DNA from: an uncultured Eubacteriales bacterium
GTDB lineage: Bacteria; Bacillota; Clostridia; Christensenellales; CAG-138
Reading direction: 5' to 3'
DNA length: 9,295 nucleotides
Assembly: GCA_902768995.1 (NCBI GenBank)
Contig: CACXNN010000057.1
Span: 1-9,295 of the forward strand
Made by a program: the position numbers and the translations under genes. Position 1 is the stretch's first letter. Every line of letters begins with the position of its first letter. Of the stretch, positions 5,780 to 9,295 are shown in pieces. Below the pieces are notes generated by a model. That model was not told where the DNA came from and ran no database searches. It saw only the letters and a program-made list of their open reading frames with translations.

Positions 5780-7235
5780 TGTTCTTGCCCTCCTCAAAGA
5801 GATACCCTTGCAGGAGTTTGGAGTCGCCGCCGAACTTGGTCACCTCGAGGGGCGACACGCCCAGCTCCTCGGCCAGGATCTCCACGGTGCGCGGCGTGCA
5901 GAAGCCCGCCTGGCACCGGCCCATGCCGGCCCGGGTGCGGCGCTTGATGCCGTCGATATCCAGCGCGCCTACAGGGCGACGGATGGCTTCGCGGATCTCC
6001 GCCTCGGTGACGGTCTCGCAGCGGCAGACCACCTTGCCGAAGTCGGGGTTGGCCTTGATGGCCGCCTCCCGCTCCGCCGCGTTCATCTCCCGGAACTTGG
6101 GGATGGCCTTGCGGATGGGGTTGAAGTCGGGGTTCTCCTTCAGATCCAGCTTGCCGGCGATCTCCTCGGACAGCCACTTGGCGATGGCGGGCGAGGAAGT
6201 GAGGCCCGGAGACTCCACGGCGCAGCAGTTGAAGAAGCCCGGCGCGTCCTCGGGCTCGCCCAGGACGAAGTCGCCCTTGTCACCGGTGGCCCGAAGGCCG
6301 GAGAAGGTGGTGATGAAGGCGCGGGTGGGGATATGCTCCCAGGTGCGGGCGGCTTCCCGCAGCGTCTTAGCCAGGCCGAACGCTGTGGTCCGCTTATCTT
6401 CCTTATCGTCGATGTCCTCCGCGGTGGGCCCGATGAGCACGGTGCCGTCCACCGTGGGCGCGACCAGGATGCCCTTGCCCATCTTGGTGGGCAGCTGGAA
6501 CATGGCCGCGTGGAACACGTCCCGATACTTTTTGTCCACGATATAATACTCTCCGCGGCGAGGCCGGATATGGACCTTCTGCTCGGAGACCATGTTGTTG
6601 AACACGTCGGAGTAGGCGCCGGCCGCGTTCACCACGGCCCGGGTCTCGAAGGTCCCGACGGTGGAGACCACCTTCCAGTTGCCGTTCTCCAGCTTCTTGA
6701 GGTTGGTCACCTTGGCGTTGCGCAGGAACTCGGCGCCGTTCATGGCCGCGTTCTCCGCATAGGCCACGGTCAACTCATAGGGACAAACGATACCGCCGGC
6801 GCCAACCAACAGAGCTTCCTTAGCTTCGCTGCCTACGTTGGGCTCCCGCTGTCTGAGCTCTGCTTCGTCGATGATCCGAAGCTCGCCCCGGACGCCGTTC
6901 TGCCTGCCCTGATCCAGCAGCTTTTCCAAAGACGCGTGGCCTTCCTCACTAAAGGAAACCACCAACGAGGTGTTCCATTGTACGGGCACGTCCAACTCCT
7001 CGTGGAGCTGATCGAACATGGCGTTGCCCAGGACGTTGAACTTGGCCTTAAGGGTGCCGGGTTTCGCATCGTAGCCGCCGTGGATGATGGCGGTGTTGGC
7101 CTTGCTCTGCCCGTTGCAGATATCGTTGGTCTTTTCCAGCAGCAGCACCTTGGCCTTGCGGCGCATGAGCTCTCGGGCTGTGCCGCAACCCACCACACCG
7201 CCGCCGATGATGATCACATCGTAAATCTCGTTCAC
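5772..7235 (-). CDS. GlpA-like FAD-dependent glycerol-3-phosphate dehydrogenase with C-terminal BFD-like [2Fe-2S] domain
   Basis: The predicted reaction is oxidation of sn-glycerol-3-phosphate to dihydroxyacetone phosphate, with electrons taken by FAD. The 487 residues comprise a DAO-type flavin domain (GGGVVG at 11-16, NTAIIHGGYD at about 47-56, AVVNAAGAYSD near 200-210, FSGLRATGDKGDFVLGE near 311-327) and a C-terminal BFD-like domain with Cys404, Cys406, Cys441 and Cys446 (CRC then CQAGFC) placed to hold a [2Fe-2S] cluster. I chose the GTG at 7235 because AAAAGGAG stands 7 nt ahead; the in-frame ATG at 7274 lies inside glpK and would add 13 non-family residues. It starts 13 nt after the glpK stop and overlaps the next flavoprotein by 8 nt. 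No membrane segment is seen. Related DAO enzymes oxidise other hydroxy acids or amino acids, so the substrate is inferred from the glpK linkage. Confidence 0.85.
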   Translation of the reverse strand: MNEIYDVIIIGGGVVGCGTARELMRRKAKVLLLEKTNDICNGQSKANTAIIHGGYDAKPGTLKAKFNVLGNAMFDQLHEELDVPVQWNTSLVVSFSEEGHASLEKLLDQGRQNGVRGELRIIDEAELRQREPNVGSEAKEALLVGAGGIVCPYELTVAYAENAAMNGAEFLRNAKVTNLKKLENGNWKVVSTVGTFETRAVVNAAGAYSDVFNNMVSEQKVHIRPRRGEYYIVDKKYRDVFHAAMFQLPTKMGKGILVAPTVDGTVLIGPTAEDIDDKEDKRTTAFGLAKTLREAARTWEHIPTRAFITTFSGLRATGDKGDFVLGEPEDAPGFFNCCAVESPGLTSSPAIAKWLSEEIAGKLDLKENPDFNPIRKAIPKFREMNAAEREAAIKANPDFGKVVCRCETVTEAEIREAIRRPVGALDIDGIKRRTRAGMGRCQAGFCTPRTVEILAEELGVSPLEVTKFGGDSKLLQGYLFEEGKNNA

Positions 7236-7248
7236 CTTTTCTCTCCTT

Positions 7249-8748
7249 TTACATATCTTCTCTGGCCCAGCCAAAGGCGCACCTGACCGCCCGATGCCAG
7301 CCGTTCAGTTTCTGATCCCGTTCGATATCGCCCATCTCCGGTGTAAAGGTCCGATCGATGGCCCAATTCTTCTTCACGTCCTCTTTGGACTTCCAGTACC
7401 CTACCGCTAAACCGGCAAGATACGCCGCACCCATGGCTGTGGTCTCCACGCACCGGGGACGAAGCACCGGCGTGCCGATGATGTCGGACTGGAACTGCAT
7501 AATGAAGTTGTTGGCGGAAGCGCCGCCGTCCACCTTCAGGGCCTCCAGCCTGATCCCGGAATCCTTCTCCATGGCCAAGAGCAGATCGGCGGACTGATAG
7601 GCCAGAGATTCCAGGGTGGCGCGGATGATATGGTTCCGATTCACCCCCCGGGTGAGGCCCACGATGCAGCCCCGGGCGTACTGGTCCCAATATGGCGCGC
7701 CGAGGCCGGTGAAGGCCGGGACCACGTAGCAGCCGTTGGTATCGGGAACAAGGGCAGCGTATTTCTCCGAGGCTGGGGCGTTCTCCACCAGGCCCATCTC
7801 GTCCCGCAGCCATTGAATGGACGCGCCGGCAACGAAGACGGAGCCCTCCAGGGCGTACTCTACCTTGCCGTCGAGGCCCCAGGCGATAGTGGTGACCAGT
7901 CCGTTTTGGGAGTACTTGATGTCCGTCCCGATATTCATGAGAGTAAAGCAGCCGGTGCCGTAGGTGTTCTTCGCTTCGCCGGGCGTGAAGCAGGCCTGAC
8001 CGAAGAGGGCCGCCTGCTGGTCCCCCGCCGCCCCCGCCATGGGGATGGGACCGCCGAACCACTCCGGGTCCGTATAGCCAAACAGACCGGAGGAGGGACA
8101 CACTTCGGGCAGGATGCATTTGGGCACGTTCAGTTCCTTCAATATTTCGTCGTCCCACTTCAGATCCCGGATGTTGAACATCAACGTACGGGAGGCGTTG
8201 GAATAGTCGGTCTTGTGGACCTTGCCCTTGGAAAGCTTCCACATGAGCCAACAGTCTACGTTGCCGAAGAGGACCTCCCCTCTCTCCGCCCGCTCCCGGA
8301 CCCCGGGCACGTTCTCCAAGATCCAGCGGACCTTGGTGCCGGAGAAGTAGGCGTCGATGACCAGGCCGGTCTTTTTGCGGAAGGCATCCACCAGGCCCTT
8401 GGCCTTCAGACTGTCACAGTATTCGGATGTGCGGCGGCACTGCCAGACAATGGCGTTGCAGACGGGCTCGCCGGTGACCTTATCCCAGACGATGGTGGTC
8501 TCCCGCTGGTTGGTGATGCCGAGAGCCGCGATGTCCTCCGCCCTGGCGCCGATTTTTTCCATGGCGCGGCGACAGACGAGGAGCTGGGTCTCCCAGATCT
8601 CGTTGGCATCGTGTTCCACCCAGCCCGGTTTTGGATAGTACTGGGTGAACTCCCGCTGAGAAACGCTGCAGATCTCCCCCTTCTCGTTGAAGAGTATGCA
8701 GCGGTTGCTGGTGGTCCCTGAGTCCAGCGCCATAATGTACTTTGCCAT
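7249..8748 (-). CDS. glpK: Glycerol kinase
   Basis: Catalyses ATP-dependent phosphorylation of glycerol to sn-glycerol-3-phosphate in the cytoplasm, the committed step that feeds the dehydrogenase encoded just downstream. The 499 residues equal the usual family length. Visible are the phosphate-binding motif DSGTTSNR (9-16), the ITNQRET segment (78-84), the FGGY signature YFSGTKVRWIL (134-144), GDQQAALFG with the catalytic base Asp243, and the second signature VDGGASANNF (406-415). In many Firmicutes GlpK enzymes a histidine near this region is phosphorylated by the PTS protein HPr; the aligned residue here looks like Glu229, so that control is probably absent. The ATG at 8748 has AAGGGAGG about 11 nt upstream. 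It is the first gene of the operon and lies behind a leader with a terminator. No glycerol facilitator gene adjoins it. Confidence 0.96.
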   Translation of the reverse strand: MAKYIMALDSGTTSNRCILFNEKGEICSVSQREFTQYYPKPGWVEHDANEIWETQLLVCRRAMEKIGARAEDIAALGITNQRETTIVWDKVTGEPVCNAIVWQCRRTSEYCDSLKAKGLVDAFRKKTGLVIDAYFSGTKVRWILENVPGVRERAERGEVLFGNVDCWLMWKLSKGKVHKTDYSNASRTLMFNIRDLKWDDEILKELNVPKCILPEVCPSSGLFGYTDPEWFGGPIPMAGAAGDQQAALFGQACFTPGEAKNTYGTGCFTLMNIGTDIKYSQNGLVTTIAWGLDGKVEYALEGSVFVAGASIQWLRDEMGLVENAPASEKYAALVPDTNGCYVVPAFTGLGAPYWDQYARGCIVGLTRGVNRNHIIRATLESLAYQSADLLLAMEKDSGIRLEALKVDGGASANNFIMQFQSDIIGTPVLRPRCVETTAMGAAYLAGLAVGYWKSKEDVKKNWAIDRTFTPEMGDIERDQKLNGWHRAVRCAFGWAREDM

Positions 8749-8795
8749 TTACCTTGTGGCCTCCCTTTTATGTATATTTCACTCATCCATAAGAG

Positions 8796-8810
8796 GAGCA
8801 AACAGTGCTC
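8796..8810 (-). other. Small hairpin in the glpK leader
   Basis: GAGCA (8796-8800) and TGCTC (8806-8810) form a 5-bp stem with a 5-nt loop, between the leader terminator and the glpK ribosome binding site. It is short and may be chance; it could be part of a larger leader fold. Confidence 0.25.
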
Positions 8811-8820
8811 AAGAGAAAGC

Positions 8821-8851
8821 AAAAAAAACATACGACCCCGCAGGGCGTATG
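8821..8851 (-). terminator. Intrinsic terminator in the glpK leader (candidate attenuator)
   Basis: On the minus strand CATACG-CCC pairs with GGG-T-CGTATG around a TGCG loop (stem 8829-8851, one bulged base), followed at once by eight T residues (8828-8821). An A-run just before the stem can pair with the T-run and lengthen it. No gene on the minus strand ends here: the only upstream minus-strand frame is not credible and crosses the iorA start. The hairpin therefore sits in the glpK 5' leader, about 75 nt before the glpK start, where it would stop transcription unless overridden. Confidence 0.7.
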
Positions 8852-8855
8852 GTTT

Positions 8856-8891
8856 TCAAACGACTTCAAATGTGGTATGCAAGCGTGTCAT
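8856..8891 (-). CDS. Candidate 11-residue leader peptide upstream of glpK
   Basis: An ATG at 8891 opens an 11-codon frame, MTRLHTTFEVV, ending with TGA at 8856. It is preceded by AAGGAGAGGG (8910-8901) with 9 nt spacing, a strong ribosome binding site. The stop codon lies 4 nt before the base of the leader terminator, so a ribosome paused on this frame would cover or release the hairpin. The composition shows no run of one amino acid, so the signal sensed is not obvious. The frame is short enough to occur by chance; the combination with the binding site and terminator is what supports it. Confidence 0.4.
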   Translation of the reverse strand: MTRLHTTFEVV

Positions 8892-8936
8892 GCTGTCCAA
8901 CCCTCTCCTTGTATCGCCCACACCTTCTGTTGAAAA

Positions 8937-8965
8937 ATGATATCACAAGCCACAGAAACATGCAA
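8937..8965 (-). promoter_or_regulatory. Candidate glpK operon promoter
   Basis: On the minus strand TTGCAT (8965-8960) and TATCAT (8942-8937) are 17 nt apart, with TG one base before the -10 (extended -10). The -35 is weak and the -10 good. It predicts a start near 8930 and a leader of about 180 nt. An ATTC-TTTT-GAAT palindrome (8977-8988) lies just upstream of the -35. Confidence 0.5.
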
Positions 8966-9007
8966 CAATAATCTGTATTCTTTTGAATGCCGGCCGTGAG
9001 AGAACGA

Positions 9008-9045
9008 ATCCGTTTCGGACGGATGTCGACCGGTTTTCCATCCGC
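9008..9045. repeat. Three-copy ATCCG inverted/direct repeat in the divergent regulatory gap
   Basis: ATCCGT (9008-9013) pairs with ACGGAT (9019-9024). The second arm, extended to GGATG (9021-9025), can instead pair with CATCC (9039-9043), so the two hairpins exclude each other. The block lies between the divergent glpK and iorA promoters and could be an operator for either. The rest of the 406-bp gap (8749-9154) holds the promoters and leader elements listed separately, and no other credible gene. Confidence 0.4.
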
Positions 9046-9087
9046 AGGAGGGAAGGGTGCGGCGCGAAAACACCGGAAAAGATATAT

Positions 9088-9116
9088 TTGAAAAAAAGCC
9101 CGACCTGTGCCATAAT
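9088..9116 (+). promoter_or_regulatory. iorA promoter
   Basis: TTGAAA (9088-9093) and CATAAT (9111-9116) are separated by 17 nt and lie about 40 nt before the iorA start. Both boxes are close to the sigma-A consensus. Confidence 0.7.
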
Positions 9117-9154
9117 GATAGAAGTGAAAAATCCGATCATCAGGAGGCGAACAC

Positions 9155-9295
9155 ATGAAGAAGCTGTTGTTGGGCAACGCCGCCGCCGCTCGGGGTCTCT
9201 ACGAGGCGGGGTGTTCCTTTGTATCCTCCTATCCGGGCACGCCCTCCACGGAGATCACCGAGGAAGCGGCCAAGTTCCCGGAGGTCTACGCCGAA
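9155..9295 (+). CDS. iorA: Indolepyruvate:ferredoxin oxidoreductase alpha subunit, N-terminal part
   Basis: IorA with IorB oxidatively decarboxylates aryl pyruvates, made from aromatic amino acids by transamination, to aryl-acetyl-CoA using thiamine diphosphate and reduces ferredoxin, in anaerobes. Only the first 47 codons lie in the window; the frame is open at the right edge. The visible sequence, LLLGNAAAARGLYEAG followed by SSYPGTPSTEI, is the characteristic N-terminus of the alpha subunit. The ATG at 9155 has AGGAGG 7 nt upstream, and a promoter precedes it. It is transcribed away from glpK. The thiamine-binding and ferredoxin domains are beyond the edge, so completeness cannot be judged, and other 2-oxoacid oxidoreductase family members share this start. 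Confidence 0.82.
   Translation, partial: MKKLLLGNAAAARGLYEAGCSFVSSYPGTPSTEITEEAAKFPEVYAE

Noticed and set aside
7236..7274. Upstream ATG at 7274 for the GlpA-like gene
   Set aside because: It lies in the glpK coding end and adds non-family residues; the GTG at 7235 has a good ribosome binding site and gives the family N-terminus.
5754..7286. Long plus-strand frame of 510 codons opposite the GlpA-like gene
   Set aside because: It is antisense to a gene with complete family motifs, has no matching family or ribosome binding site, and is an expected result of high GC codon bias. The same applies to plus-strand frames at 1522-2505, 4880-5947 and 7630-8721.
8770..8810. Second glpK promoter between the leader terminator and the start codon
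   Set aside because: TATACA and TATGGA look like -10 boxes, but no -35 lies at 16-18 nt and one would leave almost no leader ahead of the ribosome binding site.
8866..9177. Minus-strand frame of 103 codons across the divergent gap
   Set aside because: It runs over the iorA start and both promoters, has no ribosome binding site and a low-complexity, non-family composition. If real it would explain the terminator at 8821-8851, but I see no support.

Overview
The window is about 60% GC and densely coded. Strong AGGAGG-type ribosome binding sites precede the starts, and sigma-A-type promoters lie in AT-rich gaps. Together with an indolepyruvate:ferredoxin oxidoreductase start, a DUF1667 protein fused operonically to two flavoproteins, and a DUF362 protein, this points to a high-GC anaerobic Firmicute of the Clostridia, for example an Oscillospiraceae-type gut bacterium. 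That placement is inference from gene families and style, not from a marker gene. No rRNA, tRNA, CRISPR array, transposase or phage gene was seen.

Layout. (a) 1-1248, plus strand: the C-terminal part of a GltD-like FAD/NAD(P) oxidoreductase with a terminal Fe-S motif, cut by the left window edge. (b) 1249-1455: a convergent gap packed with inverted repeats, including a terminator-like hairpin and a 58-nt imperfect hairpin. (c) 1456-3971, minus strand: a three-gene unit read as metallo-beta-lactamase-fold hydrolase, then threonine-aldolase-family PLP enzyme, then a DUF362 protein. The unit has a clear promoter at 4004-4032. The DUF362 gene is broken: its two halves lie in different frames and roughly 50-60 family residues are missing at the join. 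(d) 4164-8748, minus strand: a tightly packed glycerol catabolic operon, read as glpK, GlpA-like FAD dehydrogenase with a [2Fe-2S] BFD-like tail, a two-nucleotide-site FAD/NAD(P) oxidoreductase, and a small DUF1667 cysteine protein. It ends at a terminator at 4122-4154. (e) 8749-9154: a divergent regulatory gap. (f) 9155-9295, plus strand: the first 47 codons of iorA, with its own promoter.

How the genes work together: GlpK phosphorylates glycerol to sn-glycerol-3-phosphate. The GlpA-like flavoprotein is placed to oxidise it to dihydroxyacetone phosphate. The second flavoprotein and the DUF1667 protein are translationally coupled to it and probably carry the electrons onward, replacing the GlpB/GlpC membrane route of E. 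coli. No glycerol facilitator gene lies in the window.

The most notable unlisted structure is in the glpK leader. Between a candidate promoter (8937-8965) and glpK lie a well-formed ribosome binding site, an 11-codon reading frame (8856-8891) and, directly after its stop, an intrinsic terminator with an eight-T tail (8821-8851). All lie in the sense direction of glpK. This is the geometry of a transcription attenuator and deserves testing.
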